Part shown: one piece after another, positions 37,920-46,101 of the stretch
Numbering within the stretch: position 1 is the first letter of the stretch
How the letters are laid out: each line of letters begins with the position of its first letter
NCBI RefSeq assembly: GCF_003054705.1
Contig: NZ_QAYX01000019.1
Coordinates: forward strand, 124,001-188,000
Length of the DNA stretch: 64,000 nt
Reading direction: 5' to 3'
Source of the DNA: Opitutus sp. ER46
GTDB lineage: Bacteria > Verrucomicrobiota > Verrucomicrobiia > Opitutales > Opitutaceae
Notes under the pieces: model-generated
The model's database searches: none
The model's input: the letters and a program-made list of their open reading frames with translations, nothing else
What the model was told of the DNA's origin: nothing
Program-made: the position numbers and the translations under genes

Positions 37920-39932
37920 ATGGCCTCGTCGGACGTCAACCTCGCCGAGCACTCGGGCAGCCTGCTCGAGTCCCACAAGGGCTATAACCCGCGCATCGTC
38001 TTCTTCTACTTCGTCGTCGCCGCGCTCCTGCTCACGCTCGCCGGCGGCCTCGCTTACAAGCAGCTCCTCAAGGCCGACGAATACAGCAACAAGGAGCGCC
38101 AGCAGACCCTCCGGCGCGTCGTCATCCCCGGCCCGCGCGGTAACATCTACGATCGCAACGGCAACCTCCTCGTCGGCAACCGACCCGTCTTCTCCGCCGT
38201 CCTCCACGTCGACGAACTCCGCCCCCGCCTCCTCGAGCAGCAGCGCAAGATCCGCGCGAATTACCGCAAGCTGAACGACAAGGACATCCCCTCCGCCCGC
38301 CAGATCGAGTTCCTCGCCCGCATCTCGCTCACCCAGGAGTACCTCGACAAAGTCATCGCCATCCTCAAACGCGATCCCGAGGGGCCCGACGCGAAGATCG
38401 ACCCGCAGAAGGTCCAGCGCCACTTCCGCAGCAGCCTCCTCCTCCCCTACACGCTCCTCGATAACCTCTCCAACGAAGACTACGCCAAGCTCCTCGAGGC
38501 CCTCCCCGTCAACGGCCCCGTCCAGGTCTACTCCTCGAGTGCCCGCTACTATCCGTTCAACTCCCTCGCCGCCCACACCCTCGGCTATGTCCGTGCCAAC
38601 GAGGACGCCGACGACTCCGATCTCCCCGGCGAGGACCTGAGCACCTTTGCCATGAAGGGCGCCATCGGGAAGGATGGCCTCGAGAAGCAGTTTGAGGATG
38701 TCCTCCAGGGCACCTCCGGCGGTTCCATCTTCCGCGTCGACCAGGCCGGTTTCCGCATCAACCCGCCCCTCGCCCAGCTCGCGCCGAAACGCGGCAAGGA
38801 CCTCATCACCTCCCTCGATCTCGACCTCCAGCTCACCGCCGAGGAGGCCATCGGCGACGACCGCACCGGCGCCGCCGTCGCCATCGATGTCGCCACTGGC
38901 GAGGTCCTCGCCCTCGCCAGCAAGCCCGACTACGACCTCGCGCAGTTCTCGCCGCGCGCCACCAAGGCCTACGTCGACGAGAAGATCACCGCGCGCAACG
39001 CTTGGAACAACTACGCCGTCATCGCCGCGCTCCCGCCGGGCTCCACCTTCAAGATTCTCACGTCCATCGCCGCCATGCGCCGCGGCGGCGTCTCACCCGA
39101 CGAGCCCATCGTCGACTGCCAGGCCTACCTCAAGGTCGGCAACCGACTCTTCCCCTGCTACAACGGCCGCGAGCGCCACGGGCACATCCTCCTGCCCGAC
39201 GCCGTTGCTCAGAGCTGCGATATCTTCTTCTACAAGGCCGCCGAACTCGCCACCGCCGACGGCGTCGCCGCCGAGGCCCGCCGCTTCGGGCTCGATGATC
39301 CCACCGGAATCGAGCTGCCCAACGAGACGAAGCGCATGCTCATCCCCGACGCGGCCTGGAAGAAGAAGCGCTTCGACGAACGCTGGTACCCGGGCGACAC
39401 CGCCAACATGGCCATCGGCCAGGGCTTCGTGCTCGAGACGCCGCTCGGCATGGCCTGCTTCACCGCCTCGGTCGCCCGCGGCGAGGTCCTCACCCACCCG
39501 ACACTCCTTCACGACCCGAATCGTCCCCGCCAGCGCACCGAGTCGATCGGGCTCACCCGCCAGCAACTGGTCGCACTCCACCACGGCATGGAGGGCTGCA
39601 CCATCACCGGCACCGGCAAGGTCATCACCGAGATGAACCTCGTCCCGGGCATCCGCGTCGCCGGCAAGACCGGCACCGCGCAGAAGGACGTGGTCGAGAA
39701 CGGCGAGTACAAGGGCAAGATGAACGTCGCCTGGTTCATCTGCTTCGCCCCGGTCGAGAACCCGCAGATCGCCGTCGCCGTCGCAATCGAGGGCGAGAAC
39801 CTCGGCGAGGAATACGGCGGCGGCCGCAACTCCGCCCCCGTCGCCGGCATGATTCTCCGCAAATATTTCGAGAAGAAAGCCGCCAAGCCCGGCCCATCAC
39901 TCTCCCCCTTCCACCCCCAGGTCGTCCCATAA
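37920..39932 (+). CDS. mrdA: Penicillin-binding protein 2
   Basis: PBP2 is the elongation-specific transpeptidase. The 670-residue protein has a short cytoplasmic leader, one helix (IVFFYFVVAALLLTLAGGLA), the pedestal domain starting VVIPGPRGNIYDRNGNLLVG, and the transpeptidase domain. Active-site motifs are STFK with Ser375 (PPGSTFKILTS), SCD (VAQSCDIFFYKA) and KTGT at Lys583. It ends the mreBCD-mrdA operon. rodA, usually next, is not in this window. Confidence 0.95.
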   Translation: MASSDVNLAEHSGSLLESHKGYNPRIVFFYFVVAALLLTLAGGLAYKQLLKADEYSNKERQQTLRRVVIPGPRGNIYDRNGNLLVGNRPVFSAVLHVDELRPRLLEQQRKIRANYRKLNDKDIPSARQIEFLARISLTQEYLDKVIAILKRDPEGPDAKIDPQKVQRHFRSSLLLPYTLLDNLSNEDYAKLLEALPVNGPVQVYSSSARYYPFNSLAAHTLGYVRANEDADDSDLPGEDLSTFAMKGAIGKDGLEKQFEDVLQGTSGGSIFRVDQAGFRINPPLAQLAPKRGKDLITSLDLDLQLTAEEAIGDDRTGAAVAIDVATGEVLALASKPDYDLAQFSPRATKAYVDEKITARNAWNNYAVIAALPPGSTFKILTSIAAMRRGGVSPDEPIVDCQAYLKVGNRLFPCYNGRERHGHILLPDAVAQSCDIFFYKAAELATADGVAAEARRFGLDDPTGIELPNETKRMLIPDAAWKKKRFDERWYPGDTANMAIGQGFVLETPLGMACFTASVARGEVLTHPTLLHDPNRPRQRTESIGLTRQQLVALHHGMEGCTITGTGKVITEMNLVPGIRVAGKTGTAQKDVVENGEYKGKMNVAWFICFAPVENPQIAVAVAIEGENLGEEYGGGRNSAPVAGMILRKYFEKKAAKPGPSLSPFHPQVVP

Positions 39933-39933
39933 T

Positions 39934-40016
39934 CCTCTTTCTCATTCTCTTGCTCTTCCTCTTTCTCCCCATCGGTCCGTCTCACGCAGAGTAAGAGGAA
40001 GAGTACGAGTAAGAGG
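39934..40016. repeat. Purine/pyrimidine-asymmetric inverted repeat
   Basis: A pyrimidine-rich stretch at 39934-39968 (CCTCTTTCTCATTCTCTTGC and on) is roughly the reverse complement of a purine-rich stretch at 39987-40014 (AGAGTAAGAGGAAGAGTACG and on). The structure could form an imperfect hairpin right after the mrdA stop and may act as its terminator. Confidence 0.55.
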
Positions 40017-40180
40017 CCATCGCTCCTCGTCGCGCACCTTTTGGGCGCGCGATTTCGCGCCATTCCCGTCGGCCCCTGCCGCACGTCTTCGCCCCGTTCC
40101 GTGTTCGCGCCGCGAGAACGAACGATCCGAAGGCGACGATGGCTGCAATTATAAACGCCCTGGAAACAGATGCTTCCGAA

Positions 40181-40238
40181 ATAATGTCCAGATACTCGCG
40201 CATAATGTCCGGATACTGCCGCGATAATGTCCGGATAC
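40181..40238. repeat. Three copies of a 15-base motif, possible IS end remnant
   Basis: ATAATGTCCAGATAC at 40181, ATAATGTCCGGATAC at 40202 and ATAATGTCCGGATAC at 40224 are in direct orientation, spaced 21 and 22 bases. Multiple short terminal repeats spaced like this are typical of IS21-family ends, where the transposase IstA binds. No transposase fragment is nearby, so a solo end or relic is the best reading. Confidence 0.5.
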
Positions 40239-40300
40239 TTCTTTCACTTTTCCGTCGGGAGAAATGAACGCGTGAAGAGGCTTGTTGAGCGGAGCTTTGG

Positions 40301-40652
40301 TTTTCGCGCGTCAGAGAAGAACCGCGAACGGCCGCGAACCGAGGCACCAAAACCCGCGGTGCCCGGCCGCCGCGCACGCACGCGCCACAAGCGTCCGTCG
40401 ACCGCGGATTTTCGCGCTTCTTCGCCTTTCGCGGTTCATCGCACGGACCGTGCAGTTCGTGGCCGAGGGCTGGGCGTTCTCACCGCTTGGTTCGCGAGTA
40501 CATGGCTCTGGACGCACCGATCGCGGGGAGATGAAACCGCGAACAACGCGAACTCACGCGAAAATCCAAGGCGCCCGACGGCCGCGATTCGACTGCGAGT
40601 CTGACGCACCCCTCCGCCGATTTTCGCGGCCCTTTCGCGTCCTTCGCGGTTC
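40301..40652. repeat. Cluster of TTCGCG/CGCGAA-rich interspersed units
   Basis: Related units occur at 40315-40340 and 40533-40566 (CCGCGAA orientation) and at 40403-40437 and 40615-40652 (TTCGCGG orientation). The unit at 40615-40652 is nearly the reverse complement of 40533-40566, so the pair could form a large hairpin. The last unit ends 17 bases before the transglutaminase stop codon. Confidence 0.55.
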
Positions 40653-40669
40653 TGCTCCGGTCTTTTCGC

Positions 40670-42859
40670 TCAAACTGTCGTTGTCCGTCGCGCCGCCCGC
40701 GCGCGCCTGAACACCTGCTCCGGCACCGGCCACGTTCCCCGCGGCCCAAAACGCAGACGCCGCAAATCCGCGACCACGCTCAAGACATCCGTGGTCGCGC
40801 CTGCGCCACGCCGCTCCGCCAGCCGCCGCAACCAGCGTCCCGCCTCGCGCCGGATCGGATCGTCCCGATGCTGCGGCCGCCACCACGCCCATTGCAACCA
40901 GCGCCAACGCAGCCGCCGCCAGCCCAGGACCACCGCTCCGCCGAGCGCGAGCACCAGCGCCGCCGCGCCCACGCGGCGCCAGTCCCAGGGCGAACGCAGC
41001 CAGGCTTTGAAGGCCAGCGCGCTCCGGTTCAGCCGCTGCCGCAGCCGCTCCGCCGAATCCTGCACCACTTCCTTCACCACCTTGAGCGTCTGCACCTGCG
41101 CCCGTTCATCAAAGCTCACCACCCGGCGATACCAGAACACCCGCAGGCTCTCCATCCGCGCCCCCCAACTGCGGTCCGTGCGCCGCGCCAGCAGCCCCGC
41201 CGCCTCCGCCGCCTCGCCGCGCACGTTCGTCGGCAGCTCCAACGGATCCGCGCGCAGCCACGCCCGCGTCGCCGGATCGAAGATCTCCGCCCAGGCATGC
41301 GCATCCGAGTTCCGCACCGTGAAGCTTTCCGAAAACGCGTTCCACGTGCCGCCTCGAAACCCCGTCACCACGCGCGCCGGATACCCCGCCGTCCGCGCCA
41401 GCAGCACGCACGCGCCTGCGAACAGTTCACAGTGCCCCGCCTCGCGCGAGTCGAGCCAGCGCACCAGCGGATCGCCCCGCCCTCCGGGCACGCGCGGCGA
41501 AAGCGTGTAGCTGTGCCGCGCCCGCAGCTCCGCGGTGATCCGCTCCGCCACCTGCGGCGCTGCCATCCCCGCCGTCACGCCCGCGGTCGCCAGGAAACGC
41601 TCCAGCTTTCCGCGATCCTCCGCCCCCGCCCCGCCCTCCGCCCAAGGCCGTCCCAGATAAGAGCCCGCAGGGTCGTCATTGAGCCGCCGCGCCGCATCGA
41701 AGCCTTCCACCTGAAACGCCGTCATCGTCACCGGGTCCTTCGCCAGCGCCACCACCGCCGGCCCCGCCGCCCATTGGTACGTCTGCGCCTCCGCAAATCG
41801 CAGCTCACGAAACCGCCCGAGCAGCGGCAGGTACCGGCTCACGCCCGGCTCCAGGTACACGCGCCACCGCCGCGCCTCCGTCGCCGCCCCGCGGCCAAAC
41901 GCCACCGTCGTCCCCGTGCGCACCGCCCCAAAGCTCCGCGCCCGCAGCGCCGGCGAGAGCCGGAAGGTCCCGTCCCGGTAGTCGTCCAGCACCAGCATCC
42001 GCCAGTAGGGCGCGAGCGGGATCTGCTCCGGCCCCGCCACGTCGATGTGCAGCGCCACGCTCGTGTCCTGCTGGATCTCCGTCACCTCGCCGAACCGGAT
42101 CGTATCGCTGAAGCCCGTACGCGCCTTCTTCGTGATGAACCGGTCGAGGAACATCCCGTTCTCCAGTTGGAACCGCGGGATGAGCAGGAAGAGCAGCGCC
42201 GCCCCCACGATCACGCCGCCGAACAACGCCAGCCCGAGCGCCACCACCCGCCACTCCATCACCGCCGCCACCCGGCCCAGCAGCCGCCGCCATTGCGGCC
42301 GCACCGCCCACGGGGGCACCGGCGGGGCCGGCGCCGGCTCGCCGCCCGCCGGTTTCGCCGCCGCGCCCGTGCTCTCGATCAGCGTCAGGAGCAGCAGGCA
42401 GCCCAGCGCGCCCGCCGTGTAGAGCAGCAGTTGCAGCGCGAAGCCGATCGACACCGTCAGCACCCCCGCCACCACGACAAGGAAGAGACCCAGCATGATC
42501 ACCTGCAGGTCGTCGCGCTTCTGCCGGTAACCGAGCGAGCGATACAGCAGCAACAGGATGTCCAGCCGCACCAGCGCCGGGAGCAGCTCGGAGGTCAGCC
42601 AGAAATCGAGCGCGAAGAACGCCGCGATCGAGGGGAACGCCATCACGTGCAGCAGCCGCGGCACCCGCGCCGGCACGCTCGGCCGTAGCGTCGTCACGAC
42701 CGCCACCGCCACCGTCAGCCCCATCAGCAGCCACGCATCCACCGCCATGTACACCACCGTCCCCACGCTCACCACCGTCAGCAGCCCGCCAAGCAGCCAG
42801 CGCAATTGGTGCAGTTCATCCAGCGTGAGCTGGGGGCGATTGGGACGCGCCGGAGTCAT
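40670..42859 (-). CDS. Transglutaminase-like membrane protein (TgpA / DUF3488 type)
   Basis: The 729-residue protein has about six N-terminal helices (LLTVVSVGTVVYMAVDAWLL, RLDILLLLYRSLGYRQKRDD, LLLYTAGALGCLLLLTLIES). A periplasmic transglutaminase core follows, with the catalytic cysteine in SREAGHCELFAGACVLLARTAGYPAR shortened here to GHCELFAG, histidine in NSDAHAWAEIFDP, and aspartate in LRADPLELP. One more helix (AAALVLALGGAVVLGWRRL) and a cytoplasmic C-terminus complete it. It ends a MoxR / DUF58 / transglutaminase set and starts two bases after the DUF58 stop. The family acts in the periplasm on unknown substrates; P. aeruginosa TgpA is essential. Confidence 0.88.
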   Translation of the reverse strand: MTPARPNRPQLTLDELHQLRWLLGGLLTVVSVGTVVYMAVDAWLLMGLTVAVAVVTTLRPSVPARVPRLLHVMAFPSIAAFFALDFWLTSELLPALVRLDILLLLYRSLGYRQKRDDLQVIMLGLFLVVVAGVLTVSIGFALQLLLYTAGALGCLLLLTLIESTGAAAKPAGGEPAPAPPVPPWAVRPQWRRLLGRVAAVMEWRVVALGLALFGGVIVGAALLFLLIPRFQLENGMFLDRFITKKARTGFSDTIRFGEVTEIQQDTSVALHIDVAGPEQIPLAPYWRMLVLDDYRDGTFRLSPALRARSFGAVRTGTTVAFGRGAATEARRWRVYLEPGVSRYLPLLGRFRELRFAEAQTYQWAAGPAVVALAKDPVTMTAFQVEGFDAARRLNDDPAGSYLGRPWAEGGAGAEDRGKLERFLATAGVTAGMAAPQVAERITAELRARHSYTLSPRVPGGRGDPLVRWLDSREAGHCELFAGACVLLARTAGYPARVVTGFRGGTWNAFSESFTVRNSDAHAWAEIFDPATRAWLRADPLELPTNVRGEAAEAAGLLARRTDRSWGARMESLRVFWYRRVVSFDERAQVQTLKVVKEVVQDSAERLRQRLNRSALAFKAWLRSPWDWRRVGAAALVLALGGAVVLGWRRLRWRWLQWAWWRPQHRDDPIRREAGRWLRRLAERRGAGATTDVLSVVADLRRLRFGPRGTWPVPEQVFRRARAARRTTTV

Positions 42860-42861
42860 GG

Positions 42862-44064
42862 TCAGGCCGACGCCACCCGTTGCCCGTCAACCAGCGCCCC
42901 CACGCCGCGACTTCCCTCCGGCGCGAAGGTCAGCAGGTTCCGCGGGGCCATCGGACGCACCGTTCCCGCCCGCGCCGCCGGGGTTGGCTGCAGTACCGCC
43001 AGCCGGTCCAGGATCTGCTCGAGGTCGCGCACCCGCTGGCCCGCCAGCGGCGGCTCCGCGTTGATCGCCACCGCGAGCAGCCGGTTCTCCCGAAAGAGGT
43101 CCTCGATCAACGTCGCCGCAAAACCCACCAGCAGTTCGAACTGCTCCGGCCGCGGCCACGTTTCCGCGTCCGTCCGCAGCCACACCGTGTGGCCCTGCGT
43201 CGTCTCCGCCGCGAACTGCCGCACCAGCAACTGCCGCGTCCGCGCGCTCGCCTTCCAGTGGATCAGCCGGTGCGAGTCGCCCGCCTGGTACCGTCGCACC
43301 GCGATCAGGTCGTTGCCGGTGCCGGGTCGCCGCACCCGCTCCTCGCCGGGCCGCCGCGAAACCGCCGCCGGCGCATGCCGCCGGTACTCCACCAGCGCCG
43401 GCCAGACCACCGCATCCAGCGTCAGCGCGGTCCCGATGTCCTTCCGCAGGAAACCGAACGGGAAGAACGAGCCGACCGACACCAGCTCGATGCGCAGCCG
43501 TCCGCGTTGCGCCGGCCGCAGCCCCCACTCCAGCCGCATCCCGGCTTGCGCATCCAGCCGCCCCGCCAGCGCCACCCGCCCGCGCTGCTCCGCCGCCTGC
43601 GCCTGCTCAAACACCGCCCGCACCTCTCCGCTGCGCGCCATCAGCGTCGTCTCCGGCCGCTGCTCCTCCGGTGGACGCTGGGGCCGCGCCAGAAAGTTGA
43701 ACCACAGGCCGTACGTCGGGAGGAACGCCTTCCGGTTGTACAGCTCCAGCGCGACCAGCGCATCGTGCCCCGCCCGCATCGCCGGCGCCGGCGGCAGCTC
43801 CCAGCTCACCCCGCGGAAATTCAGCCACGACAGCACCCCGCTCAACACCAGGCAGGTCAGCAGCAGCGCCAGGGTCAGGAACAGGATGTTGCTCGAGGAG
43901 TTGTACGCCGCCATGCCGATGCCGAGCGACAACGCAATCAGCACCACGCCCGTCACCGAAGGCACGATCCGGTGCGCGCGGTTCGGGAAGATCAGCGCCC
44001 AGAGCAGCGCGTTCCAGGTGAACCGCCTCCTCTGCCGGACTTCATCTCGACGTGCCGGTTTCAA
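42862..44064 (-). CDS. DUF58 domain protein
   Basis: The 400-residue protein has two N-terminal helices (IVPSVTGVVLIALSLGIGMA, ILFLTLALLLTCLVLSGVLS). A beta-rich middle follows, then the DUF58 core with GNDLIAVRRYQAGDSHRLIH and WKASARTRQLLVRQF, the family hallmark. DUF58 proteins nearly always accompany MoxR ATPases, as here. They resemble von Willebrand A folds and probably receive the chaperone action of MoxR. Confidence 0.88.
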   Translation of the reverse strand: MKPARRDEVRQRRRFTWNALLWALIFPNRAHRIVPSVTGVVLIALSLGIGMAAYNSSSNILFLTLALLLTCLVLSGVLSWLNFRGVSWELPPAPAMRAGHDALVALELYNRKAFLPTYGLWFNFLARPQRPPEEQRPETTLMARSGEVRAVFEQAQAAEQRGRVALAGRLDAQAGMRLEWGLRPAQRGRLRIELVSVGSFFPFGFLRKDIGTALTLDAVVWPALVEYRRHAPAAVSRRPGEERVRRPGTGNDLIAVRRYQAGDSHRLIHWKASARTRQLLVRQFAAETTQGHTVWLRTDAETWPRPEQFELLVGFAATLIEDLFRENRLLAVAINAEPPLAGQRVRDLEQILDRLAVLQPTPAARAGTVRPMAPRNLLTFAPEGSRGVGALVDGQRVASA

Positions 44065-44086
44065 CGTTCCACGGGTTCGCCCACCG

Positions 44087-45058
44087 TCAGCTCGGCACCG
44101 GCACCGCCGCCACGATGCGCTTCAACCCCGCCGCCACCGCCCCGCGCTCCTCGAGCGCGTCGCTGGTCTGCCGCGCCAGCGCCAGCCGGTGCGCGAACAC
44201 CGGCACCACCAGCGCGGAAACGTCCTCTGGCAGCACGAAGTCCCGCCGCTGCAGCAGCGCCCTCGCCTGCGCCGCCGTCCGCAACGCCACTCCGCCCCGC
44301 ACGCTCACGCCGGCGCGAAACTCCGTCTCCGTGCGCGTCGCCGCCACGAGCTTCAGCACGTACTCCAACACGCTGTCCTCCACAAACACGCCCGGCACCA
44401 GCGCCTGGAGCTGCAGCATCTCCGTCCGCGTCACCACCGGGTTGATCGCGATCGCGTCGTAGCCGCCGCGCGCTGTCCGCAGGATTTCCAGTTCGTCCCC
44501 GGCCGCCGGATACCCCATCGCCAGCCGCATCAGAAACCGGTCCAGCTGGCTCTCGGGCAGCGGAAATGTCCCTTCGTAGTCCACCGGGTTCTGGGTCGCG
44601 AACACCATGAACGGCGCTCCCACCGCGTGCGGCTCGCCGTCAATCGTCACCCGCGCCCGATCCATCACCTCCAGCAGCGCCGACTGCGTCTTCGGCGTCG
44701 CCCGGTTGATTTCGTCCGCCAGCACGATGTTCGCGAACACCGGTCCCTGCTTGAACACGAACTCCTTCACCGCCTCGTCGTAGATCGCCACGCCAGTCAC
44801 GTCGCTCGGCAGCAGGTCGCTCGTGAACTGGATGCGCGAGAACGCCGCGTCCATCGAGCGCGCCAGCGAGTACGCCAGCGTGGTCTTGCCCACGCCGGGC
44901 AGGTCCTCGATCAACACGTGGCCGCCCGCCACCAGGCAAACGAGCACCTGCTCGATCACGTCGTCCTTGCCGCGGATCGTCTGGCGCATCGACGCCCGCA
45001 GGCGTTCCAGCGCCGCATGCCCCGCCACCACTTTGTCCGCTTCCAGGAAGTCGCTCAT
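44087..45058 (-). CDS. MoxR-family AAA+ ATPase
   Basis: The 323-residue protein from ATG 45058 has Walker A in LIEDLPGVGKTTLAYSLARS, Walker B in NIVLADEINRATPKTQSALL, sensor 1 in FMVFATQNPVDYEGTFPLPE and the arginine-finger region near SQLDRFLMRLAMGYP. MoxR proteins act as chaperones in maturation of VWA-fold partners. It leads the three-gene cassette, 22 bases before the DUF58 gene. Confidence 0.92.
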   Translation of the reverse strand: MSDFLEADKVVAGHAALERLRASMRQTIRGKDDVIEQVLVCLVAGGHVLIEDLPGVGKTTLAYSLARSMDAAFSRIQFTSDLLPSDVTGVAIYDEAVKEFVFKQGPVFANIVLADEINRATPKTQSALLEVMDRARVTIDGEPHAVGAPFMVFATQNPVDYEGTFPLPESQLDRFLMRLAMGYPAAGDELEILRTARGGYDAIAINPVVTRTEMLQLQALVPGVFVEDSVLEYVLKLVAATRTETEFRAGVSVRGGVALRTAAQARALLQRRDFVLPEDVSALVVPVFAHRLALARQTSDALEERGAVAAGLKRIVAAVPVPS

Positions 45059-45279
45059 CACGGCGGACCTTACCCGGACCGATTCCTCCGGTCAAACGAG
45101 CCGCCGCCCCCGGCGCCGGGTGGCCCCAAAGCCGATCCCTCGGGCTGATCCGACGGATCGGCGCCGCCGTCCCGGTCCACCCGCCTGAACATTCAGCTTT
45201 CATTCTGCATTCCTCAATCCCCATTCTGTCTTGGCCGCGGTGCGCGCGGCCTCGCGCGTCGCGGCGCGACGCGTTCCCT

Positions 45280-46101
45280 ATGCTTCAACTCGCACGTCGT
45301 CTTTCCCTGCTGCTCGCGCTGCTGGCCGCATCCCGCCTGCTCGCGGAGCCGTCGGCGGCATCGCCCCTCAACGCGACGGCGCTCTTTGCCGCCCACCTCA
45401 AGGTCGTGGGCGGCGAGGCGGCGCTGGCCGGCATCGACTCCGTGGTCGTCACCGGCACGTTTTCCCTCCGCGGCCAGGAGGCCTCCTTCGAGTTCCGCGC
45501 GCGCACCTCCGGCGCCTTCCTGCTCGCCACCCGCGGCCCGGGCGACGCGAGCCGCCGCTATGGTCGCGACGTCCGCGGCGCCGGCTGGGTTGACCAGGAC
45601 GGCGCCGTTGCGGCGATGTCACCCGGCGAAACGCGGCGCTGGGGGCTGCTGGCTTTCGCCTTCCTGCCGCACACCCAATATCCCTGGCGCAGCGCCCTCG
45701 CCGATGCGGTGTGCTCGGAGTTCACCCAGGGGCCCGACCAGCTCGTGTGGGTGAAGCATCGGACGCGGCGGGATTTTCCGCCCCTGCTGTTCTATCGCGC
45801 CACCCAACGGGTGCGCCGCATCGGCCCGTTTGAATTGCGCGACTACCGCTTCACCGAAGGCGTGGTCGTCCCGTTCCTCATCAAGCACGGCCCGGAGGCG
45901 CGCTTCGTCGTGAAATCCGTCGCCTTCGTCGCGCCGCTCGACGACGCCCAGTTCGAAGCCCCCACGACCGGCGCGGCCGACACGTCCGCCAACCGCGGTT
46001 TCAGCGTATCCCCGTCCCCGGACGAGGATCATGCGCGGCCAGCCGCATCGGCGGACGGGGCAGACGGAAGATCTCAAAACGCTGGTTCGCAAAAACCCTG
46101 A
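45280..46101 (+). CDS. Exported LolA-like protein of unknown function
   Basis: The 273-residue protein has a signal peptide (ARRLSLLLALLAASRLLAEP). It continues with AAHLKVVGGEAALAGIDSVV, SFEFRARTSGAFLLATRGPG and GPFELRDYRFTEGVVVPFLI, a pattern like the LolA/LolB-type half-barrel proteins found outside the Lol system. The last 40 residues are low complexity and overlap the end of the convergent membrane-protein gene by 101 bases. Function is unknown. Confidence 0.6.
   Translation: MLQLARRLSLLLALLAASRLLAEPSAASPLNATALFAAHLKVVGGEAALAGIDSVVVTGTFSLRGQEASFEFRARTSGAFLLATRGPGDASRRYGRDVRGAGWVDQDGAVAAMSPGETRRWGLLAFAFLPHTQYPWRSALADAVCSEFTQGPDQLVWVKHRTRRDFPPLLFYRATQRVRRIGPFELRDYRFTEGVVVPFLIKHGPEARFVVKSVAFVAPLDDAQFEAPTTGAADTSANRGFSVSPSPDEDHARPAASADGADGRSQNAGSQKP

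Larger units (their letters stand above)
39933..40669. other. Gene-free, repeat-rich stretch between mrdA and the transglutaminase gene
   Basis: This 737-base stretch contains no frame with a recognisable domain or plausible signal. It holds three kinds of short repeat, listed separately: a CTC/GAG hairpin, a triplicated TGTCCGGATAC motif, and several GC-rich TTCGCG/CGCGAA units. It looks like a landing site for small mobile repeats. It separates convergent genes. Confidence 0.7.

Noticed and set aside
39982-40377. A 131-residue minus-strand frame in the repeat-rich region
   Set aside because: It crosses the triplicated repeat, has one short hydrophobic segment and otherwise low-complexity sequence. 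It has no ribosome site.
45187-45230. ATTCAGC/ATTCTGC-like words before the LolA-like gene
   Set aside because: The stretch is short and imprecise, and I could not define a repeat unit or a second copy.
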